A stretch of DNA of 64,000 nucleotides from Streptomyces tsukubensis (GCF_003932715.1 NZ_CP020700.1:4672501-4736500); one strand, 5' to 3'; positions 1 through 10,747 are shown, numbered from the stretch's first letter. The notes: generated from the letters alone by a model not told the origin. Numbers and translations are program-made.

Positions 1-2282
1 GTCTGGTGGTGCTGCTGGTCACGGCGCTGGCGGCGGGCGGTCTCGCGTTACAGCAGCGGAACGAGGCGCTGAACCGGGCGCGGACCTCGGCGTCACAGGC
101 GCTGGCGGCGCGGGCGCTGGAGACGCTGGACGCGGATCCGCGGAAGGCGGCGCAGTTCGCGCTGTACGCGGAGAAGGTCAAGCCGACGGCTGATTCGGCG
201 CAGGCACTGGCGGCGACCGTGGCGGCCAACAGCCATGTGGAGCGCCATCTGAAGCCCGGCTCCGACAAGGTGAGTGCATTCATCGGCTCGCGGTCCCGGC
301 CGCCGGCCCAGGTCGCGATCAGCCGAGACGGCGGAATACTCGCCTACTACGCAGCCTCCGGCTCCGACCGGGTGCATATCTACGACATCCGGGCCGGACG
401 GCAGCTGAAGACCCTCCCGGCGCGTTACAACGGGGCGGTCGGGGGGAGACTCGAACTCAGCTCGGACGGCGCCGTGCTGGCCGTGGAAGGAGTGCAACAC
501 CTGGTCGAAGTGTGGGATGTGCGGAAGGCCCGGCTGCTGCGTTCCAGAACGATGGGTAACCCGGAGGATCTCAGCAACGTCGAGACGAATCTGCGGGCGA
601 TGGCCCTCTCCTCGGACGGCCGTCGGCTCGCCACTGCGCAGGCCACTTCGGGTACGCGTGAACTCCACATCAGCATTCTGGACACAGTGACAGGGCAGGT
701 CGTCCACGAGGATTCGACGGGTTCCGAGGGAGTGCACATCGGTCTTGCCTTTGTGAAGGACAGCCACCGGTTGCTTGCGCTCGACGCGCTGGAGGGTTCG
801 ACCCGCGTCCACGACCCGTTGCGCGGCACCTGGAGCACCGCCAGGAAACTGGACGGATACCCTGCGAAGCCCAGGGACGTCGATACGGAAGTGTCCTCCG
901 GAGCCGAACAGGCCGCGCTCGTGTTCCCGGACGGGAGAACGCAGCTCTGGGACCTCGTCACCGGCAGACGGATCGCCTCTCTGGCGACGGACGGGCCCGA
1001 CATCATGACCCTCCCGGATCCTGAAGTCCGTCTTCTCGCCGGGGCTCGGGGCGGAACGGTGACGATGTACGACCGGAAGCTGGGACAGGACCGGGTGCTC
1101 GGGGCCTTCAGCTTCCCGGTCCAGAATCTGGCGGTCTCCGGAGACGGCCGGTGGGTGGCTGCCGGGTCGGACGACGGCGCGATCTCCCTCTTCTCCACGG
1201 ACGCCCGGCGTGCCGGTGCGGTGCTTCCGAACACGGACGGGCTGAAGGCCGGGGCACTGTCGTCGGACGGTCGGGTCGCCCTCCGCATCCTGCGCCGGCA
1301 GCCGGTGGATGTATGGACGGTCGGCAAGGGCGAAGGAGGGCTGAAGCGGGTCGTCCGGCTGCCGACGGTGTTCAACGACGAACGCCCGGACATCGGCGTG
1401 ACGGTGACGTCCGACGGAGCCCGGCTGGCCTCACTGGAACGCGGAGAACTGCGGATGTGGGACACCCGCACGGGTCGGATGATCGGTGATCCCGTTGTGT
1501 ACAGGCCCATGCTGGGGTCTCGCTTCGGCAGTCAGCTCTTCTTCCTGGCCGATGACGTCCATCTGGTGGGTGTCTGGGAGGAGGGCGTGCTGATCGTCGA
1601 CTCGCGGACCGGAAAGGTCCGGCAGCAGTTGTACCGGAAAGCCGACGCCACCCAGTTGGTGGTCAGCGGCGACCGGGAGCACCTGGTGCTGCTGGACACA
1701 TCGGCGGACGAGGTCTCGGTGTGGCGGTCGGCCGGTGAGGCGCGGCTGGAGAAGGTACGCACGGTGGGCGTCGACGGCGAGGCGGATGACGTGTCGTTGA
1801 GCCACAGTGGCAAGAAGGCCGCAGTGCTTGCCGGGGACGGCAGGATCTCCTTCATCGACACCCCCTCGGGGCGGATCACCGACGGTGCCGTGCTGTCGCA
1901 GTCCGGACGCGGATCGGTGGTCTTGAGCCGGGACGGCAGGATCGCCGCCCGGGCTTTCAGCTCCCGCGACGATGTGGGAGTGCGCTTCTGGGACACGGGC
2001 GGCGGAGATGCGCTGGGGACCTGGCCACTGAGGCTTGGCGCCACCGGGGCGGAGAAGGGACCACGGGCGGACCCGCTCCTCGGTGAAGAGGACGTGCAGA
2101 TCGCCCCGTCCCCCGACGGAGGCTTCCTCACCCTGGGGATCGACGGCTCCCTGGTCCGGCGGACCCTGGACCCCGATGTCTGGCGCCGGGACCTGTGCTC
2201 TCTGGCCCCGGATCCGCTGCCGAAGGCCGAGTACGAACGGTATCTCGGTGATCTCTCGGTGGGCCGCCCCTGCCCGGCCTGA
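1..2282 (+). CDS. WD40-repeat protein, 3' part (5' end outside the window)
   Basis: The frame is open from the first bases, so the gene starts upstream. The visible part opens with a hydrophobic segment (VLLVTALAAGGLALQQRNEA) and an Ala-rich helix, followed by about 680 residues of degenerate WD40/beta-propeller repeats with recurring 'SxDG..' and 'hxxWD' motifs (for example VEVWDVR, LRMWDTR). In Streptomyces this arrangement is typical of nSTAND1-type NTPase-WD40 proteins, in which an N-terminal HTH or peptidase and an AAA-like NTPase precede one transmembrane helix and the propeller. Here only the propeller and linker can be seen, so the NTPase half is inferred. The role is likely a large sensory or signalling scaffold. 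The stop is TGA at 2280-2282. Confidence 0.8.
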   Translation, partial: LVVLLVTALAAGGLALQQRNEALNRARTSASQALAARALETLDADPRKAAQFALYAEKVKPTADSAQALAATVAANSHVERHLKPGSDKVSAFIGSRSRPPAQVAISRDGGILAYYAASGSDRVHIYDIRAGRQLKTLPARYNGAVGGRLELSSDGAVLAVEGVQHLVEVWDVRKARLLRSRTMGNPEDLSNVETNLRAMALSSDGRRLATAQATSGTRELHISILDTVTGQVVHEDSTGSEGVHIGLAFVKDSHRLLALDALEGSTRVHDPLRGTWSTARKLDGYPAKPRDVDTEVSSGAEQAALVFPDGRTQLWDLVTGRRIASLATDGPDIMTLPDPEVRLLAGARGGTVTMYDRKLGQDRVLGAFSFPVQNLAVSGDGRWVAAGSDDGAISLFSTDARRAGAVLPNTDGLKAGALSSDGRVALRILRRQPVDVWTVGKGEGGLKRVVRLPTVFNDERPDIGVTVTSDGARLASLERGELRMWDTRTGRMIGDPVVYRPMLGSRFGSQLFFLADDVHLVGVWEEGVLIVDSRTGKVRQQLYRKADATQLVVSGDREHLVLLDTSADEVSVWRSAGEARLEKVRTVGVDGEADDVSLSHSGKKAAVLAGDGRISFIDTPSGRITDGAVLSQSGRGSVVLSRDGRIAARAFSSRDDVGVRFWDTGGGDALGTWPLRLGATGAEKGPRADPLLGEEDVQIAPSPDGGFLTLGIDGSLVRRTLDPDVWRRDLCSLAPDPLPKAEYERYLGDLSVGRPCPA

Positions 2283-2381
2283 GGCGGTCCTCCCCGGCCG
2301 GCGGCATGGTCCCGTACCGGCTGGCGGGGGAACCCCGTCCGGCGCACCCTGGGAGGTGGACAAGGGTGGAGGTGGTCCGTC

Positions 2382-2657
2382 ATGCGCGCACAGACGCTTG
2401 TCGGGTGGCATGTCGAGATGGAGTTCCGGGAAGACGGCGACCGGACGAAGGCCGCCGCGATGGTCCGGCTGTCCGACGGGACCGAGATCAGAGGGCACGG
2501 GAACGCCCAGCGGCATCCCACGGACGCGGAGCAGCTGCGGGTCGGGGAAGAGATCGCCGGGGCGCGGGCGCTGATGGAGATCGCGTCGCAGCTGTTGCAG
2601 AAGGCGCACCACGAGATCGACGAGGCGTCGGGGCGGACCTCGCATCCGCTGAACTGA
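2382..2657 (+). CDS. DUF1876 domain-containing small protein
   Basis: A 91-residue protein beginning MRAQTLVGWHVEMEF. It has the compact alpha/beta pattern of the DUF1876 family (dsRBD-like fold, Rv2632c type): an acidic beta strand, 'GHGNAQRHPTD', and a C-terminal helix 'IASQLLQKAHHEIDEASG'. Its function is unknown. A purine-rich stretch (gggaggtggacaagggtggagg) lies upstream. It stands alone between the WD40 gene and the chitinase fusion. The family assignment is from memory of conserved actinobacterial proteins. Confidence 0.75.
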   Translation: MRAQTLVGWHVEMEFREDGDRTKAAAMVRLSDGTEIRGHGNAQRHPTDAEQLRVGEEIAGARALMEIASQLLQKAHHEIDEASGRTSHPLN

Positions 2658-2718
2658 TCCGACCCGGCGTTGATCGTTTGTTTATCAGACATCGTTGTCG
2701 CGCTGTCACTCTCGGCGC

Positions 2719-5700
2719 ATGCGACAACACAGACACAGACGTATACAGGGTGGGCTGCTGAGCGCGGCGCTGCTGGCCGGAGCCCTGGCGGCGGTACCCG
2801 CGCAGGCCGCGACCGCGCCGGATCCCGGGGCGGTGCGGGCTGCCTCCGTACCGACCGGGCAGGCCGTCCTGCTGCAGAACATCAGGAACGGTGCCCAGTT
2901 GGGGATCACGGCCACCGGGGGCGGCAATATCGCCGAGGCGCGGGCCCCTCAGGGGGACAACCACAACCAGGCGTGGGTACTGGAGCGGACGCCGGGTGGG
3001 ACGTATCTGCTGCGCAACAGCGAGCTGCGGAACTTCTGCCTGGTCCGGGATCCGGAGCCACTGGCCGGGCTCTGCGACGAGCCCGGTGCCCCGTGGGACG
3101 TCCAGCGGATCGGTGACGGCGAGTACTGGATCAAGGAGCCGGGGGCCGACCGGTATCTGACCAGTTCGACGGAGATCAGCAAGAGTGAGAAGCAGGCCGA
3201 TCTGAGGATGGGGACGGACGGGGACGACCGGGGGACCTGGTTCATGACCCCCGTCGACTGGCCCCGGCAGCCCATGCCGCCGCAGGACCGGCGGACGCTG
3301 GAGCACATGACGTATCTGACCGCCCACAACGCGATGATCAACAAGGAGGACGGGTACAGCACCGTCGCGCCCAATCAGCCGCATTCGATGGAACGTCAGC
3401 TCGCCGACGGAGTCAGGGCGCTGATGCCCGACGTCAACGCCCAGGTGGTCAACGGGGCCATTTGGCTCTGTCACGGCGGGAGCTGCGGCGGCGTTCCGAA
3501 CCCGAACAACAACCTGGCGACGATGCTGGGGACGCTGAAGACCTTCCTCGACGCCAACCCCTCCGAGATCGTCTCCGTCTTCATCGAGGATCAGTCGAGC
3601 CTGAGCAACGAGGACTATGAGCGGTACGGGCTGAATCTCGTGCCGGGCGTGAAAGACCTGCTGTTCGTGCCCGACGACTCGGTGGTGCCCGACGGGCTGA
3701 AACAGGGCTGGGACGTCCATCGCAACGGCTGGCCGCTGCTCAAGGACATGATCGCCAAGAACAAGCGGCTGCTGATCTTCTCGGGGAACACGGGCCGGCA
3801 GTCCATCGGCTTCATGGCGGACCAGCGCTGGCGGGTCGAGAACCACTGGTCCATGGGCCTCGGTCTGGGCAACTCCGACTGGGCCTGTTTTTCGCGCTGG
3901 GGAAACAAGCCGCTCGGAGCCCGGCCCTCCGGGAAGTTCCGGCCGCTGTTCTTCATGAACCACTTCCGCGATGTGCCGATGGCGCCGACGTACACGACGG
4001 ACAACGAGAAGATGAGGCAGCGGGCCGAGAACGTGTGCACCACGGCCGCCCGCCGCAAGCCGAACTTCGTCGCCGTCGACCAGTACAAGAGCGGCGATCT
4101 GTTCCCGCAGATCGCGCACATGAACACGTACTGGTACCAGGCGCAGGCCGCCCCCGGCTCCGGCGGCGGACAGCAGCCCGATCCGGGGACGCCCGCCGGT
4201 GACCCCTTTGACAACGGTGTCGACCGGCGCGGTCCCAAGCCCGCCGAGGGTGTTCCCCATCCGTCCTGCCGTCCCGAGGGGATGATCCCGACCGCCGGGG
4301 CGTCCGCCCGCTACTGCGACGTGTACGACAAGGAGGGGCGGGAGTGGCTCGGCGGCGCCGGGCACGACCGGCGGATCGTCGGCTACTTCAACGCCACCCG
4401 CAACGGCACCGACGGCCGCCCCCGCTATCTGGTGAAGAACATCCCCTGGAGCCGGGTCACCCATATCAACTACGCCTTCGCCCGGATCGAAGGGAACCGG
4501 ATATCCGTCGGTGACGAGGGCGCGGCGAACAATCCTGCGACCCGGATGACGTGGCCCGGTGTGACCGGCGCGGAGATGGACCCGGGGCTGCCGTACCAGG
4601 GCCACTTCAACCAACTGGCCAAGTACAAGAAGCGGCATCCGCAGGTCAAGGCGCTGCTCGCGGTCGGCGGCTGGGCCGATACCAAGGGCTTCTACGCGAT
4701 GGCCACCAACGCCGACGGTTCGGTGAACCAGGCCGGGATCGACGCCTTCGCGGACTCCGCCGTGGACTTCCTCGGCCGCTACGGGGCCGCGTTCGACGGT
4801 ATCGACATCGACTACGAGTACCCGACGGCCATGCCCGACAGCGGGAACCCCGACGACTGGGGTGTTGCCAACCCCCGCCGCAAGGGACTCCAGGCCGGCT
4901 ACAACGCGCTGATGAAGACCCTGCGGGAGAAGCTCGACCGGGCCGGTGAGTCCCGGGGCCGCTACTACCTGCTGACCTCCGCGGCCTCCGCGTCCGGGCA
5001 TCTGGTGCGCGGCTACGACGCCGGACAGGCCCTCGGCTACCAGGACTACGTCAATGTCATGACGTACGACCTGCACGGCTCCTGGAACCAGTACGTCGGC
5101 CCGCAGGCGCCGCTCTACGACGACGGGCGCGACGGTGAACTCGCCGCGGCCGGGGTCTACGACTCCGTCGGCAAACCCGAGTACGGCAAGACCGGCTACT
5201 TCAACGTCGACTGGGCGTACCACTACTACCGGGGCGCCCTCCAGCCCGGCCGGATCAACCTCGGGATCCCGTACTACACGCGCGGCTGGCGCGATGTCCA
5301 GGGCGGCACCGACGGACTGTGGGGCACCGCCCCGCTGCCCGACCAGAGCGGCTGTCAGCCCGGCACCGGCACCCGCGGATTCTGCGGCAACGGAGCCGTC
5401 GGCATCGACAACCTCTGGCACGACACCAGCCGCGGACGGGAGGTCGCCGCGGGCTCCAACCCGCTCTGGCACGTCCGCAACCTCCAGAACGGCCGCGCCG
5501 GGGACTACCTGAGGGCCTACGGCCTCGACCCGGACGCCCCGCCGAACCGTCTCACCGGCAGCTACCAGCGCAAATACAGCAACGCGCTGGAGTCGATGTG
5601 GCTGTGGAACGCCGAGAAGAAGGTCTTCCTGACCGCCGAGGACGAGCAGAGCATCGACGCCAAGATCCGCTATGTGAAGGACAAGGGCATCGGCGGCGTC

Positions 5701-6894
5701 ATGATGTGGGAACTCGCCGGTGACCTGGGCCGCGGCCCGGACGGCAGCTACGGCATGGGCCATGAGCTGACCAACCGGATCGACGACTCCCTGCGCGGCG
5801 CGGGCGGCTACGTCAAGGAGCGGACCGACGGCACCGTCCCGCCCGACCAGGTCGTCGACGTCGGCGTCGAGTTCGCGGACTTCCCGACCGCCGAGGCCGA
5901 CCTCTGGCCCCAGCAGCCCAAACTGCGGATCACCAACCGCAGTACGAGGCCGCTGCCGTCCGGCACCGAAATCGCCTTCGACATCCCCACCAGCGCCCCG
6001 GCGCTGCTGAAGGACGACAACTGGCAGGAGCTGAAGGACGTGCTCAAGCCCGGTCACACCGGGCCCAACGCGGGCGGTCTGAAGGGCACCTTCCACCGGG
6101 TGACGCTGAAACTCGGCTACTGCGAGAGCGTTCCGGCGGGCGCCACCCGCGATATCGGCCTCAAGTACTTCCTGCCGGTGACCGGGCCCGCGAACATCAC
6201 CCTGCGGTTCGGGGACGGGGTGTACGGCTCCACCCAGGACCGCCGCCGGGGCGCCACGACCACCCAACCCCCGGCGGGCAGCGGCAGCGGACCCGCCTGC
6301 CAGGCGGAGCCCTGGAGCGCCGACCGTACCTACAACCCCGCCTGGGCGCCGTTCGCGCTCTGGCGCACCGGCGACGGCTACAAAATCCAGGACGTCAACA
6401 GCTCGCTGGTCCTGGACCATCCGGGCAGCTGGACCACCACCCATCTCGTCGACTCCCAGGACGGCAACCGGAACCAGATCTGGAAGATCACCCCGGACGG
6501 CTCCACCGGCCGCTTCCGGATCACCTCCGACAGCGGTGGCCGGGACCAGTGCCTGGGCGCGGAGAACCGGCTCGCCGAACTGTCGGTGAAGAACTGCGAC
6601 GGCAGCGCGGCACAGTCGTGGAGCTTCACCGACGACAAGGGCGCCCCGGTCGCGGGCATCCCGGCCGACGGAAAGGCACACGGGCTGCTCGCCGCACGAG
6701 GCCATGCCGCCGAACCGCGCAACAGCGGCACCACGGTCCGTACGAAGATGGTCGCGGGCGATCCGACGGGTGTGACCCGGACGGTCGTCTCGTACGGCGG
6801 CCACTGGTGGAAGGCCAAGTTCTGGACGAAGGGGAATGCGCCGAACGCGGCGGACGCCCGTAATCCGTGGACCAGGCTGGGGCCGGTGGGCTAG
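2719..6894 (+). CDS. Secreted PI-PLC-X / GH18 chitinase fusion with lectin and chitin-binding modules
   Basis: I use the ATG at 2719 (a TTG at 2695 is in frame) because it gives a clean signal peptide, MRQHRHRRIQGG followed by LLSAALLAGALAAVPAQA. The product is 1391 residues. Modules in order: a ricin/beta-trefoil-like segment (about 45-150); a PI-PLC X domain (about 190-480) with both catalytic histidines visible (LTAHNAM, H203; LCHGGSCGG, H252); a GH18 chitinase domain (about 545-1020) with the complete DxxDxDxE motif DGIDIDYEY (Glu700 is the acid); a beta-sandwich region (about 1050-1180); and a C-terminal CBM5/12-like module split by a second ricin-type segment (about 1197-1391). Expected activities are chitin hydrolysis and phosphodiester or glycolipid cleavage outside the cell. 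A two-enzyme fusion like this is unusual. A hairpin terminator follows. Confidence 0.85.
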   Translation: MRQHRHRRIQGGLLSAALLAGALAAVPAQAATAPDPGAVRAASVPTGQAVLLQNIRNGAQLGITATGGGNIAEARAPQGDNHNQAWVLERTPGGTYLLRNSELRNFCLVRDPEPLAGLCDEPGAPWDVQRIGDGEYWIKEPGADRYLTSSTEISKSEKQADLRMGTDGDDRGTWFMTPVDWPRQPMPPQDRRTLEHMTYLTAHNAMINKEDGYSTVAPNQPHSMERQLADGVRALMPDVNAQVVNGAIWLCHGGSCGGVPNPNNNLATMLGTLKTFLDANPSEIVSVFIEDQSSLSNEDYERYGLNLVPGVKDLLFVPDDSVVPDGLKQGWDVHRNGWPLLKDMIAKNKRLLIFSGNTGRQSIGFMADQRWRVENHWSMGLGLGNSDWACFSRWGNKPLGARPSGKFRPLFFMNHFRDVPMAPTYTTDNEKMRQRAENVCTTAARRKPNFVAVDQYKSGDLFPQIAHMNTYWYQAQAAPGSGGGQQPDPGTPAGDPFDNGVDRRGPKPAEGVPHPSCRPEGMIPTAGASARYCDVYDKEGREWLGGAGHDRRIVGYFNATRNGTDGRPRYLVKNIPWSRVTHINYAFARIEGNRISVGDEGAANNPATRMTWPGVTGAEMDPGLPYQGHFNQLAKYKKRHPQVKALLAVGGWADTKGFYAMATNADGSVNQAGIDAFADSAVDFLGRYGAAFDGIDIDYEYPTAMPDSGNPDDWGVANPRRKGLQAGYNALMKTLREKLDRAGESRGRYYLLTSAASASGHLVRGYDAGQALGYQDYVNVMTYDLHGSWNQYVGPQAPLYDDGRDGELAAAGVYDSVGKPEYGKTGYFNVDWAYHYYRGALQPGRINLGIPYYTRGWRDVQGGTDGLWGTAPLPDQSGCQPGTGTRGFCGNGAVGIDNLWHDTSRGREVAAGSNPLWHVRNLQNGRAGDYLRAYGLDPDAPPNRLTGSYQRKYSNALESMWLWNAEKKVFLTAEDEQSIDAKIRYVKDKGIGGVMMWELAGDLGRGPDGSYGMGHELTNRIDDSLRGAGGYVKERTDGTVPPDQVVDVGVEFADFPTAEADLWPQQPKLRITNRSTRPLPSGTEIAFDIPTSAPALLKDDNWQELKDVLKPGHTGPNAGGLKGTFHRVTLKLGYCESVPAGATRDIGLKYFLPVTGPANITLRFGDGVYGSTQDRRRGATTTQPPAGSGSGPACQAEPWSADRTYNPAWAPFALWRTGDGYKIQDVNSSLVLDHPGSWTTTHLVDSQDGNRNQIWKITPDGSTGRFRITSDSGGRDQCLGAENRLAELSVKNCDGSAAQSWSFTDDKGAPVAGIPADGKAHGLLAARGHAAEPRNSGTTVRTKMVAGDPTGVTRTVVSYGGHWWKAKFWTKGNAPNAADARNPWTRLGPVG

Positions 6895-6913
6895 ACAACC
6901 GGGCTATGAGAAG

Positions 6914-6944
6914 GGGGCGTCACCGCGGTGTGCGGTGACGCCCC
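6914..6944. terminator. Bidirectional hairpin terminator
   Basis: A 13-bp perfect inverted repeat (ggggcgtcaccgc / gcggtgacgcccc) with a 5-nt loop lies between the convergent ends of the chitinase fusion and argS. It is placed to stop transcription from both sides. Confidence 0.85.
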
Positions 6945-6959
6945 TCTCGGCTGGAGGTG

Positions 6960-8735
6960 TCAGAGACGCTCGGGGGTACGGATCCCCAGCAGCGCCATGC
7001 CCTGCTGCAGCGTGCGGCCCGTCAGCTCCACCAGGAAGAGACGGTTCTCGACCAGCTCCGGGGCGTTCTCCGAGCTGAGGACCTGGCACTTGTCGTAGAA
7101 CGTCGTGAGGTGGGACGCGAGCTGGTAGAGGTACGCGGCCAGCTTGTGCGGCTCGTACGTACCGGCGACCTCCGCGACCACCTCACCGAACAGGTCGACA
7201 TGGAGCGCGAGGGCCCGCTCGGCCGGATGCAGCTCCAGCTCCGGGTGGGCGGCCGGCTTCGCGTCGCCCGCCTTGCGGAGGATGGACCGGATCCGGGCGT
7301 ACGCGTACTGGAGGTAGACCGACGTGTCGCCGTTGAGCGACACCATCTGGTCCAGGTCGAACTTGTAGTCCCGGACCGCGGACGTCGACAGGTCGGCGTA
7401 CTTGATGGCGCCGATGCCGACGTACCGGCCGTTCTCGACGATCTCCTCCTCGCCCAGGCCGACCTTCTCCGCCTTCTCCCGCACCACGGCCGTGGCCCGG
7501 TCGACGGCCTCGTCGAGCAGGTCGACCAGTTTGACCGTCTTGCCCTCACGGGTCTTGAACGGCTTGCCGTCGGCGCCCAGGACCGTACCGAAGGCGAGCT
7601 GGACGGCTCGGACCTCGTCCGTCAGCCAGCCGGCCCGGCGCGCCGTCTCGAAGACCATCTTGAAGTGCATCGACTGGCGGACGTCGACCACGTAGATCAG
7701 ATTCCGGGCGCCCAGCTTGCCGACCCGGTCGCGGATCGCGGACAGATCGGTCGCCGCATAGCCGAAGCCGCCGTTGGACTTCTGGACGATCAGCGGGGTC
7801 GGCTCGCCGTCCGGGCCCTTGATGTCGTCGAAGAAGACACAGAGCGCGCCGTCGGAGCGGACCGCGACCCCGGACTCCTCCAGCAGCCGGCAGGTCTCGG
7901 CGAGCATGTCGTTGTAGCCGGACTCACCGACGATGTCCTCGTCCGCGATCTCCATGTCCAGCTTCTCGAAGACCGAGTTGAAGTAGATCTTCGACTCGTC
8001 GACGAACCGCTGCCACATGGCGAGCGTCGCCGGGTCACCGGACTGGAGGGCGACCACCCGGTCCCGGGAGCGGGCCTTGAACTCCTCGTCGGAGTCGAAG
8101 TGCGCCCGGGCCGCCTTGTAGAGGCGGTCGAGGGAGGACATGGCCTCCTCGCCGGAGACCTCGGAGCCCTCCCGGTGGTCCAGCTCGTGCGGGTGCTCCT
8201 CCAGATACTGGATGAGCATGCCGAACTGGGTGCCCCAGTCGCCGATGTGGTGGCGGCTGATCACCTTCTCGCCGGTGAACTCCAGGATGTTCACCATCGC
8301 GGCGCCGATGACGGCGGAGCGGAGGTGGCCGACGTGCATCTCCTTGGCGACGTTCGGCTGGGCCCAGTCGATCACGGTCGTGCCCGGGTCGGCCGTGAGC
8401 GCGACGCCGAGCCGGTCGTCGGCGGCGCGGGCCGCCAGCGTCCCGATGATCGCCGCGTCCGAGACCGTGATGTTCAGGAAGCCGGGGCCGGAGACCTCGA
8501 CCTCCCGCAGCACCTCGTCACTCTCCGTACCCAGGGCGTCGACGACCTTGGCCGCCAGCTCCCGCGGATTGCCCTTGAGCTGCTTGGCGAGCGCCAGGAT
8601 CCCGTTGGCCTGGAAATCGGCCCGGTCGCTTCGTCGCAGCAGCGGGTCGGCGGAACCGGCCTCCGGCAGGGCTGCCGAGAGGGCGTTCGCCAGACGCTGC
8701 TGCACGTTCGACGCGAGGGAAGGGACCGAGGCCAT
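6960..8735 (-). CDS. argS: Arginyl-tRNA synthetase
   Basis: A 591-residue class I arginyl-tRNA synthetase that charges tRNA-Arg in the cytoplasm. The ATG at 8735 is preceded by ggaag. An N-terminal additional domain ([15 protein letters not shown]...) precedes the HIGH-type signature 'HVGH' in [14 protein letters not shown]. The KMSKS region is the degenerate 'FKTREGK' found in many ArgRS. The C-terminal DALR anticodon-binding helices end in [10 protein letters not shown], a typical ArgRS tail. Length and layout are normal. The gene is divergent from lysS across 222 bp, which must hold both promoters. Confidence 0.96.
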   Translation of the reverse strand: MASVPSLASNVQQRLANALSAALPEAGSADPLLRRSDRADFQANGILALAKQLKGNPRELAAKVVDALGTESDEVLREVEVSGPGFLNITVSDAAIIGTLAARAADDRLGVALTADPGTTVIDWAQPNVAKEMHVGHLRSAVIGAAMVNILEFTGEKVISRHHIGDWGTQFGMLIQYLEEHPHELDHREGSEVSGEEAMSSLDRLYKAARAHFDSDEEFKARSRDRVVALQSGDPATLAMWQRFVDESKIYFNSVFEKLDMEIADEDIVGESGYNDMLAETCRLLEESGVAVRSDGALCVFFDDIKGPDGEPTPLIVQKSNGGFGYAATDLSAIRDRVGKLGARNLIYVVDVRQSMHFKMVFETARRAGWLTDEVRAVQLAFGTVLGADGKPFKTREGKTVKLVDLLDEAVDRATAVVREKAEKVGLGEEEIVENGRYVGIGAIKYADLSTSAVRDYKFDLDQMVSLNGDTSVYLQYAYARIRSILRKAGDAKPAAHPELELHPAERALALHVDLFGEVVAEVAGTYEPHKLAAYLYQLASHLTTFYDKCQVLSSENAPELVENRLFLVELTGRTLQQGMALLGIRTPERL

Positions 8736-8957
8736 GAGCTTCCGTTTCTGGTGCTGGGGATCTGTGGCGTTCTGTGGTGCGGGGCCGCGTACGGAGACGG
8801 ACCCCGGCAGCCCAGTGTCCCACGCGGCGGAGATCGTCCTCCCCCGGATAAACGGGGCGACGGGCGGTGGCTTCCGTCTGGGAGAATGGGTGGACCCGGT
8901 GTGGAGGCCGAGACGGGCGCCGCCGGGAAAGCCGACGTGGAAGAAGGGCGTAAGGAC

Positions 8958-10691
8958 GTGCCGACCGTGGCTCAGAGCACTACCGAGACCGACTGGGTCT
9001 CCCGTTTCGCAGACGAGGTCATCGCGGATTCGGAGCGGCGTGCCCCGGGCAAACGAATCGTCGTCGCGTCCGGGATCTCCCCCTCCGGCCCGGTCCACCT
9101 GGGCAATCTGCGCGAGGTCATGACCCCGCACCTGGTCGCCGACGAGATCCGGCGCCGCGGGCACGAGGTCCGCCATCTGATCTCCTGGGACGACTACGAC
9201 CGCTTCCGCAAGGTCCCCGCCGGGGTCGAGGGTGTCGACGAGTCCTGGGGCGAGCACATCGGCCGCCCGCTGACCTCGGTGCCCGCGCCCGAGGGATCGC
9301 CGTACCCGAACTGGGCCGAGCACTTCAAGGCCGCGCTGATCACCTCGCTGGACGAGCTGGGCGTGGTCTACGAGGGCATCAGCCAGACCGAGATGTACAC
9401 CTCGGGCGCGTACCGCGAGCAGGTCCTGCTGGCGATGCGGCACCGGGCCGATATCGACGCGATCCTCGGCCGCTACCGCACCAAGAAGGGCGCGGGCGGC
9501 GCGAAGAAGTCGCAGAAGCCCGTCGACGAGGCCGAGCTGGATGCGGCGGAGGGCTCCGGCGCTGCGGCCGAGGACGACGGTACGGGTTCGGCCGGCTACT
9601 TCCCGTACAAGCCGTACTGCGGAAGCTGCAACCGTGACCTGACGGTCGTCACCGCCTACGACGACGACACCACCGAGCTGACGTACAACTGCACCGCCTG
9701 CGGTTTCACCGAGACGGTCCGGCTGTCCGAGTTCGACCGCGGCAAGCTGGTGTGGAAGGTCGACTGGCCGATGCGCTGGGCGTACGAGGGCGTGGTCTTC
9801 GAGCCGTCCGGCGTCGACCACAGCTCCCCGGGCTCCTCCTTCCAGGTGGGCGAGTTCATCTGCCCGCTGTTCGGCTGGGAGCGGCCGATCGGCCCGATGT
9901 ACGCCTTCGTCGGCATCAGCGGCATGGCGAAGATGTCGTCCTCCAAGGGCGGGGTCCCCACCCCGGCGGACGCCCTGAAGATCATGGAGGCGCCGCTGCT
10001 GCGCTGGCTGTACGCGCGCCGCCGCCCCAACCAGTCGTTCAAGATCGCCTTCGACCAGGAGATCCAGCGGCTGTACGACGAATGGGACAAGCTCGCGGCC
10101 AAGGTCGCGGACGGCTCGGTGCTGCCCGCCGACGCGGCGGCGTACAGCCGGGCGGTACGCACCGCGGAGGGCGAGCTGCCGGCGACGCCGCGCCCGATGC
10201 CGTACCGCACCCTGGCGTCCGTCGTCGACATCACCGGCGGCCACGACGAGCAGACCATCCGCATCCTCAGCGAACTGGACCCGGCGAACCCGGTCGGCTC
10301 CCTGGACGAGGTGCGGCCGCGGCTCGACCGCGCCGAGAACTGGATCACGACCCAGGTCCCGGCGGACGCCCGTACCGTCGTCCGCGACACCCCGGACGCC
10401 GAACTGCTGTCCTCCCTGGACGCCGACGCCCGCCGCTCGCTGGAGCTGCTGGTGGAGGGGCTGGAGTCGCACTGGTCCCTGGAGGGGCTGACGACGCTGG
10501 TGTACGGCGTCCCGAAGGTGATGGCGGGCCTGGCGCCGGACGCCAAGCCGACGCCGGAGCTGAAGGTCGCGCAGCGGGAGTTCTTCGCGCTGCTGTACCG
10601 GCTGCTGGTGACGCGCGAGACGGGTCCGCGCCTGCCGACGCTGCTGCTGGCGGTGGGGGCGGAGCGGGTGCGGAAGCTGGTGACGGGGTAG
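8958..10691 (+). CDS. lysS: Class I lysyl-tRNA synthetase (LysRS1)
   Basis: A 577-residue class I (archaeal-type) lysyl-tRNA synthetase. GTG 8958 gives [20 protein letters not shown], the usual streptomycete N-terminus; GTG 8967 is an in-frame alternative. Signatures are the HIGH-like 'HLGN' in [11 protein letters not shown], 'KMSSSKG' near residue 325, and two CxxC pairs of a zinc-binding insert (CGSCNRD near 220 and CTACGF). An acidic, Ala/Lys-rich linker near residues 180-205 is lineage-specific. Most bacteria use class II LysRS; Streptomyces commonly carry LysRS1. Convergent with the DNRLRE/FG-GAP gene across a strong terminator. Confidence 0.95.
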   Translation: MPTVAQSTTETDWVSRFADEVIADSERRAPGKRIVVASGISPSGPVHLGNLREVMTPHLVADEIRRRGHEVRHLISWDDYDRFRKVPAGVEGVDESWGEHIGRPLTSVPAPEGSPYPNWAEHFKAALITSLDELGVVYEGISQTEMYTSGAYREQVLLAMRHRADIDAILGRYRTKKGAGGAKKSQKPVDEAELDAAEGSGAAAEDDGTGSAGYFPYKPYCGSCNRDLTVVTAYDDDTTELTYNCTACGFTETVRLSEFDRGKLVWKVDWPMRWAYEGVVFEPSGVDHSSPGSSFQVGEFICPLFGWERPIGPMYAFVGISGMAKMSSSKGGVPTPADALKIMEAPLLRWLYARRRPNQSFKIAFDQEIQRLYDEWDKLAAKVADGSVLPADAAAYSRAVRTAEGELPATPRPMPYRTLASVVDITGGHDEQTIRILSELDPANPVGSLDEVRPRLDRAENWITTQVPADARTVVRDTPDAELLSSLDADARRSLELLVEGLESHWSLEGLTTLVYGVPKVMAGLAPDAKPTPELKVAQREFFALLYRLLVTRETGPRLPTLLLAVGAERVRKLVTG

Positions 10692-10716
10692 TCGCTCGCG
10701 TTCCGAGCGGGACGGT

Positions 10717-10747
10717 GAGGGCCCGGGAGCGCTGCTCCCGGGCCCTC
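10717..10747. terminator. Strong GC hairpin terminator
   Basis: A 14-bp perfect inverted repeat (gagggcccgggagc / gctcccgggccctc) with a 3-nt loop lies between the lysS stop and the convergent end of the FG-GAP gene. It should work for both strands. Confidence 0.88.

Noticed and set aside
2488..6804. A 1438-codon open frame antisense to the PI-PLC/GH18 gene
   Set aside because: Long antisense frames are expected in DNA with very high third-position GC. Its composition is Gly/Val/Arg-rich with no domain, while the plus-strand frame has clear active sites.
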